Of a stretch of DNA of 32,933 nucleotides, positions 15,130 to 24,497 are shown one piece after another; positions within the stretch are counted from its first letter, which is position 1, and each line of letters begins with the position of its first letter. Under the pieces are notes generated by a model that made no database searches, was not told the origin of the DNA, and saw only the letters and a program-made list of their open reading frames with translations. The DNA comes from an uncultured Lysobacterales bacterium (GTDB taxonomy: Bacteria > Pseudomonadota > Gammaproteobacteria > Xanthomonadales > Xanthomonadaceae). The position numbers and the translations under genes were made by a program. The stretch lies in contig CAMPJI010000020.1 of NCBI GenBank assembly GCA_946886865.1, positions 1 through 32,933 of the forward strand, written 5' to 3'.

Positions 15130-18100
15130 ATGTCCGACACGCCCAACTCCGAAGCCAACGCCATAGGTGACCATGCCTCCCACACCGGGAGCGCTGACAG
15201 TGCCGGACAGTCGCTGCCTGTTGTTGAGGCATGCGTGGCGCTGCGCGAAGCGCTGGACCTGGCGCTGGAGCAGGGGCGGATGGATCCGGTTTCGGCAGAC
15301 GCGCTGTCCCGTGCGATCACAGCCGTCGAAGAGTCCGTAGGGACTCTTTCGACGTCGGCGGCCAACGATAGGGAAATATCGCTGGACGGGCTGGACGCAC
15401 GTGCTGCAGAAATGCGCAGGCTGGCGTCCAAGCTTGAGGAGCAACTTGCCTACCGGGCGCGACTCAATCGCCAGGCGGTGCAGCAACGTCGCGCGTTGTC
15501 GGCTGCCGAGGCGGAAGTGGCGGCGTTGCGGAGTTCCTTTGCGTTCCGGCTTGGTTCGTTGCTGGTTGATGCGGTGCGTCAGCCGTCCAGCCTCCTGCAC
15601 CTGCCCGTGGCGCTGGCGAAGCTGTGCAGGGAGTTGTGGCCTCGGATCCTGAGGCGGCTGCGTGGAGGAGGAGTGAGCACGTCCGACAGGCCGGACTTCG
15701 GCCCCGAGCTGTCATTGGGTGCAGGGCGGGCGCTGGCGGATGCCGAAGAGAATGACGCCGCAAGGAGCATTGCCCGCATGCTGTTGGGCACCGCGACCGC
15801 ACCGCGCCTTCCCGATGACACCGCGACGATGCGCGTCGCGACCGTCATGGACGAGTTTTCGTTCGCCGCATTCCGTCACTGCGGCAACTTCAGGCAGCTG
15901 CACGGCGATAGCTGGCGCGACGAGATCGAGGACTTTTTGCCCCACATGCTGCTGGTGGAGTCGGCGTGGAAGGGGCTTGAGGAGAGCTGGGCCCGCAAGG
16001 TCTATCCCCTGTCCAGGGATCTGGTCGAAATGATCCGCTGGTGCCGGGAACGGGGCATACCGACCGCCTTCTGGAACAAGGAGGATCCTGTCCACCTCAG
16101 CGTGTTCATGCGCACGGCGCGGCAGTTCGATTTCGTGTTCACCACCGATATCGACTGCGTGCGCGCGTACAAGGCCGCGCTCGGCCATGAGCAGGTCTAC
16201 TGGCTCCCCTTCGCGTGCCAGCCGGCTGATCACAATCCCATGGAGGAGTACCGCCGGAAGGACGCGTTCTGCTTCGCGGGCTCCTTCTATGCGAAGTACC
16301 CCGAGCGCCAGCGGGATTTCGCGACCCTTGTGAAGGCGATGGGCGCCCTTCGGCCCGTCGAGATCTTCGACCGCAATGCGGAGAAGAACGATCCTGCCCT
16401 GCTTTTCCCCGATGAGTACGCGCCACTGATCCAGGGGTCGCTTCCGCACGATCAGATATCGATGGCCTACAAGGGCTATCGATTCGGCATCAACATCAAT
16501 ACCGTCAAACAGTCCCAGAGCATGTTCGCCCGCAGGGCATTCGATCTGCTTGCGAGCAACACCGTCACGGTCAGCAATTTCTCCCGTGGCTTGAGGATGC
16601 TGCTGGGCGACCTCGTGATCACCAGTGACGATGCGGGACAGCTTGACCAGAGGGTGCGCCCGCTGGTGGAGGACGAAGCACGTTATCGCCGGTTCCGTCT
16701 CGCAGGCCTGCGCAAGGTGCTCTCCGAACACACGTACCAGGACCGCTGGCGCTACGTACTCGAAAAGATCGGTGGCAAACCACTCGAAGGCGACCTGCCC
16801 CATGTGGTCGCGATCGCAAGGGCGTCCGACGCCGCACAGGCGGAGGCGGCATGGGCGACGTTCTCGCAGCAGGTGCACGCGCGGAAGGAGCTGCTGCTGG
16901 TCATGCCGGTGGGGTCGGACCCTGTCCCGCTGCGGCCAGGCCTGACCGTGGTTGACGAGCGCGCGGCCGCCCAGATCGATGTCACGGCACGGTGGCCTGA
17001 TGCCTGGCTCGCATGCCTTTTCGCGCAAGATCACTACGGCCCCAGTTACCTCCTCGATCTCGCGTTGGCGACGCGCTATGCCGATGCGTCTGTGATCGGC
17101 AAGGCGGCCTACCACGCGTGGGCAGAGGGACAGGTCCGCTTGCAGGGTGCGGGCAGCGAGTATCGGCTCAACGATATGGTCGCCTGGCGGCGTGCGATCG
17201 TCGCTGTGCACTCCACGCCTTTGCGTATCGCTTTGGATGTCGCGCTTGACGGCCCTGATCGCGTGCTCGAGGGGGCCTGTTCCGTCGACGAGTACAACTA
17301 CTGCATGGACGGATCCGGCCAGGACGTACACCAGGCAGTCGACGACTTGCCCGGTCTGTGGACCGGCATTTCACTCAATCGCCTGCACAGGCTGGCAGAG
17401 ACCGCGACCGCGGCGGACGTGCTTGCGGCCGAGCAGTCCACGAGCCGGTCGATCGACGCCGCCGGTCTCGCCGAACTGTTGCCTGTCGGGTCGCATGCGC
17501 ACGGCGCCGTGCGCCTGGACCAGGAGGCCGCCGGCCTTCGCCTGCGTTCCACCTTGCCGTCCGACAGGCATGTGTACCTGTACGCCAGCTCGCCCGTACC
17601 GTCGGAAGATCTCTTCGACGGCGCTATCGGCAAGTTCAACATGGCCGTTGAATCCGAGATGCTGGTGAGTTTCGTCATGATCTTCCTGGACGGGAAGGGC
17701 GAGCGGATCGGTCATGCGATCCGCGCATGCAGCTCCAATCTCAGCCTGGTTGCGCCTGCAGGAACCCACACGGTCCGGCTTGGGTTGCGCATACAGGGAA
17801 GCGGGACAGCCCTGCTCAGGCGCCTCGTGCTGGGTCACGTGCCCTCGCCGGTTGCAGGTGTGCCGGCGCGGGGTCGCCACCTTCTCATTAGCCGCGGCTA
17901 TCCGGCCTACACCAACCTCTACAGCTATGCGTACGTGCACAGGCGCGTACTGGGCTATGCCGAGGAAGGGACGGATGTCGACGTATTCCGCCTCGTCGAC
18001 GACCACATGGCATTCGACGAATTCGAGGGCGTGGATGTCGTGTCGGGCCAGTTGGCCGATCTCGAACTCATGATCCGCAGCAACACCCATCGCTCGCTGA

Positions 18101-20211
18101 TGGCGCACTCGCTGGACCGCGCGTTGTGGTCGGTACTCGAGCCCCACGCAGCGGACCGGCGGATCCTTGTCTGGATCCATGGCGCGGAAATCCAGCCGTG
18201 GTACCGCCGTGAGTTCAGCTTCCTCGACGAACGCGATCGCGAGCGCGGTATCCAACGCAGCAACGAGCGTATGGCGTTCTGGCGGGAACTTTTCGCAGCG
18301 CCCCCCGACAACGTGACCTTTGTGTTCGTATCGCGGCACCTCGCACGCGAAGCATTCCGCGACGTTGGCATCGAACTCGATGAATCGCGCTACACGGTCA
18401 TCCACAACCACGTGGACGGCGACTTCTTCGCATACCGTCCCAAGACGATCGACCAGCGACTCAAGATCCTTTCGATCCGGCCCTACACCCGCCCCACCTA
18501 TGCCAACGACCTGACCGTCAAGGCAATCCTCGATCTTTCGAGCGAGCCCTACTTCCCCTCACTGCACTTCAGGCTCGTGGGCGACGGCCGACTGTTCGAG
18601 CAAACCGTCGAGCCGCTGCGAGGCATGCGGAACGTGGTCCTGGAGAAGCGGTTCCTCACCCAGGCCGAAATCGCCGGCATGCATCGCGACTACGGGGTCT
18701 TCCTGGCGCCTACCCGTATCGACTCGCAGGGTGTCTCCCGCGACGAGGCCATGGCATCCGGTCTTGTCCCAGTCACCAACCGGGTGTCCGCGATCCCGGA
18801 GTTCGTCGACGAGCGCTCTGCGCTGATCGTGGGCGCCGAGGACTGGAAGGGGATGGCCGATGCCATCCGGACGCTGCACGACAAGCCCGAAACGTTTACG
18901 CGACTGTCGGAGGCAGCGGCGCGCAGGGTGCGCCAACAGAGTGGCCGTTCGCAAACGCTGGATCGCGAGGTCGCTTTGATCAACGGGCTGGAGTCCGGAC
19001 CCGACAATGCGTCGGCCAGCGAGGTCCCCGCCCGACGACCGCGGGTCGCGCTGTACGGCGATCTGGACATGAACCTGGTCGACGGTTCGGCCATCTGGGC
19101 CGCGTCGTTGGCCCGGGTGCTGGCGGAAGGCGACCGGGTAGACGTCGACCTGTTCCTCAAGGCACCAATCCGCCAGGCCGCGGTCATTCGCGAGCTTTTG
19201 GGCGCAGTCAATGTCCGGTTGATCGAGCCGGACGCAGGCGTCAGTCGGCGTACCTCAAGCCAAGCGCTTGACGCCATCGTGCAGGCCCACTCGGTCCGAT
19301 GCTATGACGCCATCGTGTTGCGCGGGTTCGCGCTCGCGCGTGAGGCGGTCGACCGCGTGGCGTTGCACGGCCGGATCTGGGTGTACCTCACCGATATCCC
19401 GCAGGATTCTTCAGACATCGACCCTGCCCAGCACGCGCGCCTCGAGGAGGTCGTCGCAGGCTCGTCTGTCGTTCTGTGCCAGACGCCGGAGCTGGAACAG
19501 CACGTACTTCGACTCGTCCCGGAGGCCGGTGGGAAGACGCGATTGCTGCCCCCGATGGTGCCCGACACCGCCAGCGGGGAAGGGAACGCGCGGTGCTCTA
19601 CGAGCGGCCCCCTGCGGCTCGTCTACGCAGGCAAGTTCGCACCCCAGTGGGGCACTCGCGAACTGTTCTCGACCTTCGACCAGCTTCGCGCGGAGGGAAT
19701 TCCGGTCGAACTGCACGTGTTCGGTGACAAGATCCACAACCCGCAGGACGACCCCGGGTTCCGTGACGAAGTGCGGGCACGTCTTGAAGCCGGCGATGGA
19801 ATCAACTGGCACCGTGCATGCGACCGCAGCGGGGTGATGGCGCAGTTGGCAACCATGGACGTGGGCTGGGCATGGCGACATGCGTCGCTTGAGGAAGGGA
19901 CCCTCGAGCTGTCCACCAAGGTGCTTGAGTACGCCGCGATGGGTGTTGCGCCTTTGGTCGCGCCAGGACCCGTCAATCGCAGGGTGCTGGGCGACGACTA
20001 CCCACTTCTGGCCACGTCCGCGCAGCTCCTCGAAAGCCTGCGTGCGATGGCGAGGGATCGGACCCGGCTGCAGCAGGTGCAACAGACAGTGCAACGACTC
20101 GCGGACGACTACCGCTTCACGGTCGTGGGTTCGCGATTCATCGCGCCCCTGATCGACTCCGTGCGCACGGCGAGGGGAAACATCCGGGTCCCGGGAACGG
20201 AACTCGAATGA
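15130..20211 (+). CDS. 1693-residue protein with three predicted glycosyltransferase modules
   Basis: A very large cytoplasmic glycosyltransferase. Residues about 40-150: coiled-coil-prone charged region. About 234-550: CgeB/DUF3880-like GT (RVATVMDEFSF, AFWNKEDPVHL, FVFTTDIDCVRAYK, FCFAGSFYAKYPERQ, FGININTVKQSQSMFARRAF). About 560-780: accessory GT-linked domain (HYGPSYLLDLALATRYADA). About 790-900: beta-rich module (VMIFLDGKGERIG). About 917-1290: GT4-type GT-B domain (LLISRGYPAYTNLYSY, SIRPYTRPTYAND, GVSRDEAMASGLVPV). About 1303-1690: a third GT-B domain (LYGDLDMNLVDGSAIWA, LVYAGKFAPQWG, LSTKVLEYAAMGVAPLV). ATG at 15130 is preferred to an upstream TTG. Three active sites in one chain suggest it builds several linkages of the repeat unit. 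Its stop overlaps the next start (ATGA). Linkages and sugars are unknown. Confidence 0.85.
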   Translation: MSDTPNSEANAIGDHASHTGSADSAGQSLPVVEACVALREALDLALEQGRMDPVSADALSRAITAVEESVGTLSTSAANDREISLDGLDARAAEMRRLASKLEEQLAYRARLNRQAVQQRRALSAAEAEVAALRSSFAFRLGSLLVDAVRQPSSLLHLPVALAKLCRELWPRILRRLRGGGVSTSDRPDFGPELSLGAGRALADAEENDAARSIARMLLGTATAPRLPDDTATMRVATVMDEFSFAAFRHCGNFRQLHGDSWRDEIEDFLPHMLLVESAWKGLEESWARKVYPLSRDLVEMIRWCRERGIPTAFWNKEDPVHLSVFMRTARQFDFVFTTDIDCVRAYKAALGHEQVYWLPFACQPADHNPMEEYRRKDAFCFAGSFYAKYPERQRDFATLVKAMGALRPVEIFDRNAEKNDPALLFPDEYAPLIQGSLPHDQISMAYKGYRFGININTVKQSQSMFARRAFDLLASNTVTVSNFSRGLRMLLGDLVITSDDAGQLDQRVRPLVEDEARYRRFRLAGLRKVLSEHTYQDRWRYVLEKIGGKPLEGDLPHVVAIARASDAAQAEAAWATFSQQVHARKELLLVMPVGSDPVPLRPGLTVVDERAAAQIDVTARWPDAWLACLFAQDHYGPSYLLDLALATRYADASVIGKAAYHAWAEGQVRLQGAGSEYRLNDMVAWRRAIVAVHSTPLRIALDVALDGPDRVLEGACSVDEYNYCMDGSGQDVHQAVDDLPGLWTGISLNRLHRLAETATAADVLAAEQSTSRSIDAAGLAELLPVGSHAHGAVRLDQEAAGLRLRSTLPSDRHVYLYASSPVPSEDLFDGAIGKFNMAVESEMLVSFVMIFLDGKGERIGHAIRACSSNLSLVAPAGTHTVRLGLRIQGSGTALLRRLVLGHVPSPVAGVPARGRHLLISRGYPAYTNLYSYAYVHRRVLGYAEEGTDVDVFRLVDDHMAFDEFEGVDVVSGQLADLELMIRSNTHRSLMAHSLDRALWSVLEPHAADRRILVWIHGAEIQPWYRREFSFLDERDRERGIQRSNERMAFWRELFAAPPDNVTFVFVSRHLAREAFRDVGIELDESRYTVIHNHVDGDFFAYRPKTIDQRLKILSIRPYTRPTYANDLTVKAILDLSSEPYFPSLHFRLVGDGRLFEQTVEPLRGMRNVVLEKRFLTQAEIAGMHRDYGVFLAPTRIDSQGVSRDEAMASGLVPVTNRVSAIPEFVDERSALIVGAEDWKGMADAIRTLHDKPETFTRLSEAAARRVRQQSGRSQTLDREVALINGLESGPDNASASEVPARRPRVALYGDLDMNLVDGSAIWAASLARVLAEGDRVDVDLFLKAPIRQAAVIRELLGAVNVRLIEPDAGVSRRTSSQALDAIVQAHSVRCYDAIVLRGFALAREAVDRVALHGRIWVYLTDIPQDSSDIDPAQHARLEEVVAGSSVVLCQTPELEQHVLRLVPEAGGKTRLLPPMVPDTASGEGNARCSTSGPLRLVYAGKFAPQWGTRELFSTFDQLRAEGIPVELHVFGDKIHNPQDDPGFRDEVRARLEAGDGINWHRACDRSGVMAQLATMDVGWAWRHASLEEGTLELSTKVLEYAAMGVAPLVAPGPVNRRVLGDDYPLLATSAQLLESLRAMARDRTRLQQVQQTVQRLADDYRFTVVGSRFIAPLIDSVRTARGNIRVPGTELE

Positions 20212-21914
20212 CCAAGGTGCACATGCCGAAGGCGCTCCTTGGACGCGTTTCCGGGTTCAAGCGCAGCGAGAAACTTGCCGAGGCCGGCCGAAGGTTGGTC
20301 GACGATGGCGTGGTGTCCATCAACGGCTACCCGGAGGTGGCCGTGGACATCCAGCGCGACTGGTCCGCCAATCCGCTGGGCAGCCGAAGCTGGCAATGGG
20401 CCGTGGCTGCCTTCCGCTTCATGCCCGCGCTGATCGCGTTCCACGCCGCGAGAGGGGAAGACGCGGCGATGGATTGGGCCATGAGCGCATTGCGCTCATG
20501 GCAACGTGCAGTCGCCGGGCCACTGCGCAACTACGAGTTCGCACACAACGACCATGCCGTCGCCAACCAGGCGGAGAACCTCGTGTTCCTGCTCGCGTAC
20601 CTCTCCAGCGAAGGTATTCGCGAGAAGGACCAGGCCGAGATCGCCGTTGCCATACGCGATCATGCGCGCCTGCTTTCAACCGAGGACTTCTATTCCCGTC
20701 ACACCAACCACGGCATCGAGCAGTCACGCATCCTGGCCGTTATCGGTGACTTCCTGGTGGCCGATCCCGGTGCGAGGGACTGGCTCGGATTGGCGGTGGG
20801 CAGGCTGGGAGAGGAGCTGGACTTCGCGTTCACCAAGGAAGGCGTGCACGTGGAGAACAGCCCCGGTTACCACGCGTACGTGTGCCTGTCTTTCCTGAAG
20901 ATCTTGGATTACTTCCCCCGTGAGGAAATCGCCGAGCTGGCCGACCGCATCGATGCGCTGATGCCGCGCGCCATGCGCTTCCTGACGCACATCGCGCGCC
21001 CCGACGGTACCCTTCCGATCATCGGTGACACCGTCAATGACCCGGTCCCCAACTACTTCAAGCGGTACCGCAAGACGCGCGACTACACGCATCTCCGGTA
21101 TGCGACGAGCGACGGTGCCGAGGGTCAGCAGCCATCGCAGAACGTTGCGCTGTATCCACAAGCCGGCTACTTCATCGCGCGGGACGCATGGCAACCTCCT
21201 GGTGAGGCGCGTAAAGCGTTCCACCTGGTGTTCCGCTGCGGCTACCGTTCGGCATACCACCGCCACGACGATGACCTGAACATCGTTCTGTACTGCGATG
21301 GCGAGGACTGGCTCGTGGACTCGGGTGCATATCGCTACGCCGAGGACGATCCGATCAGGCGCTACGTTCGGTCCAAATGGGGGCACAACGTCCCGGTTGT
21401 GCGGACCCCACCCCGGTTGCGCTGGAAATGGGCTGCTCCGGAGCTGGTGCTGCCGATGCTGCGCCTGCCCAGCGCGGAAGGCGTAAGCGCAGTGCGTGCC
21501 GTCACCCGGACCTATCCTGATCACGTCGCTACACGCGATCTCATCGCGTGCCCGGCCGGACAAACGTTCGACGTTGTCGACACGCTTGTCCCATCCGGTC
21601 CGCCCGTGCGGCGCAATTACCTGTCCCTTTGGCACATCCCGGCCGACAAGGACATCCGGATCGATGAGAAGTGCGTGGTCGTGACCTCCCGCCGTACCGG
21701 CACCAGACTAGTCATCGACAACCTGACTGCGCGCCGCGCCAAGATCCATCTTGTTGATCCGGGTATCCCCGGCCAGCAGGGCGCGAGTTCCTCGCCGTTC
21801 TCCAACACGCTGGAGCCCGTGCAGGTCCTCGCATTCGAATGGGCCGGCAACCATCTGCATTCGCTGTTGCGGTTTCGCATCGAGGCGGCCGCCCCCGGTG
21901 AGCCGGTCAGCTGA
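20208..21914 (+). CDS. Heparinase II/III-like protein (polysaccharide lyase fold)
   Basis: A 568-residue protein with an N-terminal helical toroid (about 60-320, with LRNYEFAHNDHAVANQAENL, SRHTNHGIEQSRILA and ENSPGYHAYV) and a C-terminal beta-sandwich (about 340-565) with the heparinase II/III signature YRSAYHRHDDDLNIVLY and WLVDSGAYRY. Family members cleave uronic-acid-containing polymers by beta-elimination; Tyr/His candidates are present in the quoted motifs. No signal peptide is visible (N terminus MTKVHMPKALLGRVSGFKR), unlike secreted lyases such as AlgL, so it seems cytoplasmic unless exported otherwise. It sits between the giant glycosyltransferase (ATGA overlap) and the acetylation pair. 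Co-occurrence with WecC suggests a ManNAcA-containing substrate; this is inference. Confidence 0.88.
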   Translation: MTKVHMPKALLGRVSGFKRSEKLAEAGRRLVDDGVVSINGYPEVAVDIQRDWSANPLGSRSWQWAVAAFRFMPALIAFHAARGEDAAMDWAMSALRSWQRAVAGPLRNYEFAHNDHAVANQAENLVFLLAYLSSEGIREKDQAEIAVAIRDHARLLSTEDFYSRHTNHGIEQSRILAVIGDFLVADPGARDWLGLAVGRLGEELDFAFTKEGVHVENSPGYHAYVCLSFLKILDYFPREEIAELADRIDALMPRAMRFLTHIARPDGTLPIIGDTVNDPVPNYFKRYRKTRDYTHLRYATSDGAEGQQPSQNVALYPQAGYFIARDAWQPPGEARKAFHLVFRCGYRSAYHRHDDDLNIVLYCDGEDWLVDSGAYRYAEDDPIRRYVRSKWGHNVPVVRTPPRLRWKWAAPELVLPMLRLPSAEGVSAVRAVTRTYPDHVATRDLIACPAGQTFDVVDTLVPSGPPVRRNYLSLWHIPADKDIRIDEKCVVVTSRRTGTRLVIDNLTARRAKIHLVDPGIPGQQGASSSPFSNTLEPVQVLAFEWAGNHLHSLLRFRIEAAAPGEPVS

Positions 21915-21937
21915 TATCAGTACAAGGACCAGTAGAC

Positions 21938-23056
21938 GTGCTAGCAATTGTTTCCGGAATCATTGTGCTGCTGATGCTCCAGCTGCTGCGGGTGCACGGC
22001 AGAAGGCATTTCGGTGCCACGACCGGACTCTTCTGCCTCGGCGCCGTACTGGGCGTGGCGTTGGTGGGCTACGTGCTGGCACCCCCGCGCTTCCTTCCCA
22101 ATGCCTCTACCTCGGGCTTGGCATTTCGTGCCGCGGAATCGATCCGGAGTGGCCTCGCGAACCCTGGCAATGACGGATTCCTGATCCTGGATGGCGGCAG
22201 CTACGCCGCACGCGGGTTGGACGAGCGAATGTTGGAGCGCCACCTGGCCGTCGAGGGTCACCCCGCGATGACGGTGGTCTCGCTTTCTCTTCCAGGGGGG
22301 AACCAGCTTGAACGCTGGAGCGTCCTCAACCGCGCACTTGCAATCCTGGAGCCCGCGGAGCGGGACGCTTTCCGGAAGGCGAGGAAGGTGTTGCTTCTGG
22401 AGATCCATCCGCAGTACGACCGTTATCCCCTCGTCCAACTGCGGCGAAACCGTTATTCGGACAGGGCATTCGCGTACCTCGACACGGGCGTTCTGGCGGC
22501 CGCAGTTCGCGCCGAGCACGGTGCCTTGAAGCCGGAACTGCTCAGGCAACAATGGATCGACGCCGTCTCCCACGCTGCCATCAACCTGTTCAACGTAGGC
22601 GAACTGCACCGGGTGATCCCGGCCCACGAAGTCGCATCAAGCGGCGGGTTCACACCGCTCACGCGTGCTTCCAAGGGCTACCGGTTCAAAGGCACGCGAG
22701 GCGTCGTCAAAAGTCTGGATGAGCCGCCGGTGACGAGCGACGAGTTGCCGTGGCCAAACATCCAGCAGCGGCGTCAACGCTTCGAAAGTGCACTGGGCGA
22801 CGCTGGGATTCAGGCGGTCTATTTCTCCGTGCCCACGCCGCGCGTCCACGACATGGCCTACGCCCGCGGCTTTTGCGCCGCGGTGGAGGATGCCTGCATT
22901 GTCCATGCCCACCGCGGACTGTTGCGGCGGCTTGATCACAGGCGGTTCTGGTACGACGACGGCCACCTCATGAAGCCTGGTGCGCGCATCTACACGCGCT
23001 GGCTCGCACAGCGCCTCAAGGGCGCATTGAATGATTCGGGAAGCACGCAGCCATGA
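21938..23056 (+). CDS. Membrane-anchored SGNH/AlgJ-like protein, O-acetylation partner
   Basis: A 372-residue protein with two hydrophobic N-terminal segments (residues about 1-18 and 28-48) and an extracytoplasmic domain. The block I-type motif is ILDGGSYAARGLDE with candidate nucleophile S88, and the C-terminal D-x-x-H dyad is D340-D-G-H343 in WYDDGHLMKPGARIY. This is the plan of SGNH proteins that pass acetyl groups from an MBOAT to a glycan (AlgJ, AlgX, DltD, PatB types). GTG at 21938 is the start. Its stop overlaps the ATG of the MBOAT gene (ATGA), strong support for a functional pair. The glycine before the serine (GGS, not GDS) is a small deviation from the classic motif. Confidence 0.8.
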   Translation: MLAIVSGIIVLLMLQLLRVHGRRHFGATTGLFCLGAVLGVALVGYVLAPPRFLPNASTSGLAFRAAESIRSGLANPGNDGFLILDGGSYAARGLDERMLERHLAVEGHPAMTVVSLSLPGGNQLERWSVLNRALAILEPAERDAFRKARKVLLLEIHPQYDRYPLVQLRRNRYSDRAFAYLDTGVLAAAVRAEHGALKPELLRQQWIDAVSHAAINLFNVGELHRVIPAHEVASSGGFTPLTRASKGYRFKGTRGVVKSLDEPPVTSDELPWPNIQQRRQRFESALGDAGIQAVYFSVPTPRVHDMAYARGFCAAVEDACIVHAHRGLLRRLDHRRFWYDDGHLMKPGARIYTRWLAQRLKGALNDSGSTQP

Positions 23057-24468
23057 TTTTCTCGTCCGTACCGTTCCTGATCTTCTTCGCCATCGTCTTC
23101 TGCGCGTTCTGGTCGCTGCGCTCGGCACGGGCGCGCATCCTGTTGCTTCTTGTCGCAAGCCAGGTGTTCTACGGCTGGTGGGACTACCGCTTCCTTGCGC
23201 TCATGTGGTTCGCGATCGTGGTCTGCCATGCCGCGGGGCGGATGATCGAGAAGAACATCGCGCCGAAGGCCGTTACGACCACGGCCGTCGTGCTCATGCT
23301 GGGCGTGCTCGCGGTCTTCAAGTACTTCGACTTTTTCAGTGAATCGCTCCTGGGGCTGGCGTCGTCGGTTGGCGTGACGCTGTCCACGCCCACACTGGAG
23401 ATCCTGCTGCCAGTGGGCATCAGCTTCTTTACGTTCCAGGCGATCAGCTACGTGCTGGATGTGCGCAAGGGCGTCATTCCCGCCGAGCGCGACATCGTCC
23501 ACACGGGGCTCTACATCTCCTTCTTCCCGCAGCTGGTGGCCGGCCCCATCGTGCGGGCATCGGACTTCCTGCCCCAGCTTAGGACCGAGAAGGTCTTCGA
23601 CTCCACGCAGTTCCTGGTGGGCATGAAGCTGTTCCTCGTCGGCTTCATCTACAAGTCGGTGTTCTCGGACTCGATCTCACCGTTCGTCGATCAGGTGTTC
23701 GCGGATGTCGGCCAGTTCGATGCGCACACCAAGGTCATGGCCACCGTCGGGTTCTACGGCCAGATCTACTTCGACTTTGCGGGCTACTCGATGATGGGCA
23801 TCGGCGTCGCTCGGATGCTGGGATTCGAGCTGATGCGCAACTTCGCGTATCCCTACATCTCGACCAGCATCACCGAGTTCTGGCGGCGCTGGCACATTTC
23901 ATTGTCCACGTGGCTGCGCGACTACCTGTACATCCCTCTGGGGGGCAACCGGGGTGGCGAAGCCAAGCGCCAGCGCAACCTGATGATCACCATGTTGCTT
24001 GGCGGCCTGTGGCACGGCGCCAGCTGGAACTTCGTCCTGTGGGGCGCGTTGCATGGCCTGGCACTTTCGGTGCACAAGGCATGGGCGGGGCTTACTGGCG
24101 CCATTCCGCGTCCGGCCATGGTCGGTCTGCTCTGGGGTTTGGCGGCATGGGGGATCACGCAGCTGTTCGTGCTTCTCACGTGGATCCCGTTCCGTGCGCA
24201 GGACTTCGGCGATACCGTCGACGTATTGCAGGCGTTCGTCGGCGTAAGCGCGGGTGGCACGCGGGCGGCAATCCCCTATCTGGCGATTCTCCTGCCGCTC
24301 TTCATCGATACGTTGATGATCGGCGTCAGCTCGGCGCGCTTGCGATTGGCGTCGCGCCTGCCCACGCTCAAGCCCCAGGTAGCTGCATTCGTGCTTGGCG
24401 GCATTGCCGCGTTGGCACTTGCCAGCATGCCCTTGGCGGTCAAGAGCTTCATCTATTTCCAGTTCTGA
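23053..24468 (+). CDS. MBOAT-family O-acyltransferase (AlgI-like)
   Basis: A 471-residue multi-span inner-membrane protein that moves acetyl groups from the cytoplasm for O-acetylation of a glycan. Family hallmarks are FGWWDYRFL-like YGWWDYRFLALMW, LPVGISFFTFQAISYVLDV, FFPQLVAGPIVR, SITEFWRRWHISLSTWLRDYLY with H281, and the invariant H321 in LLGGLWHGASWNF. About 10-12 hydrophobic segments are visible. It closely follows the AlgI/PatA pattern. It overlaps the SGNH gene by 4 bases. The acetylated substrate is presumably the polysaccharide made by the cluster, but whether acetylation is before or after export is not known. Confidence 0.94.
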   Translation: MIFSSVPFLIFFAIVFCAFWSLRSARARILLLLVASQVFYGWWDYRFLALMWFAIVVCHAAGRMIEKNIAPKAVTTTAVVLMLGVLAVFKYFDFFSESLLGLASSVGVTLSTPTLEILLPVGISFFTFQAISYVLDVRKGVIPAERDIVHTGLYISFFPQLVAGPIVRASDFLPQLRTEKVFDSTQFLVGMKLFLVGFIYKSVFSDSISPFVDQVFADVGQFDAHTKVMATVGFYGQIYFDFAGYSMMGIGVARMLGFELMRNFAYPYISTSITEFWRRWHISLSTWLRDYLYIPLGGNRGGEAKRQRNLMITMLLGGLWHGASWNFVLWGALHGLALSVHKAWAGLTGAIPRPAMVGLLWGLAAWGITQLFVLLTWIPFRAQDFGDTVDVLQAFVGVSAGGTRAAIPYLAILLPLFIDTLMIGVSSARLRLASRLPTLKPQVAAFVLGGIAALALASMPLAVKSFIYFQF

Positions 24469-24497
24469 ACCTGCGGGTACTCCGGGAAAAACACGAG

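Noticed and set aside
12900..15130. JUMPstart/ops antitermination element for the polysaccharide operon
   Set aside because: I looked for a GGCGGTAGC-type core in the gaps before and inside the locus and found none.
15712..17331. 539-residue minus-strand open frame inside the giant glycosyltransferase
   Set aside because: Shadow of a well-supported plus-strand coding region; its composition is Arg/His/Val-rich with no motifs.
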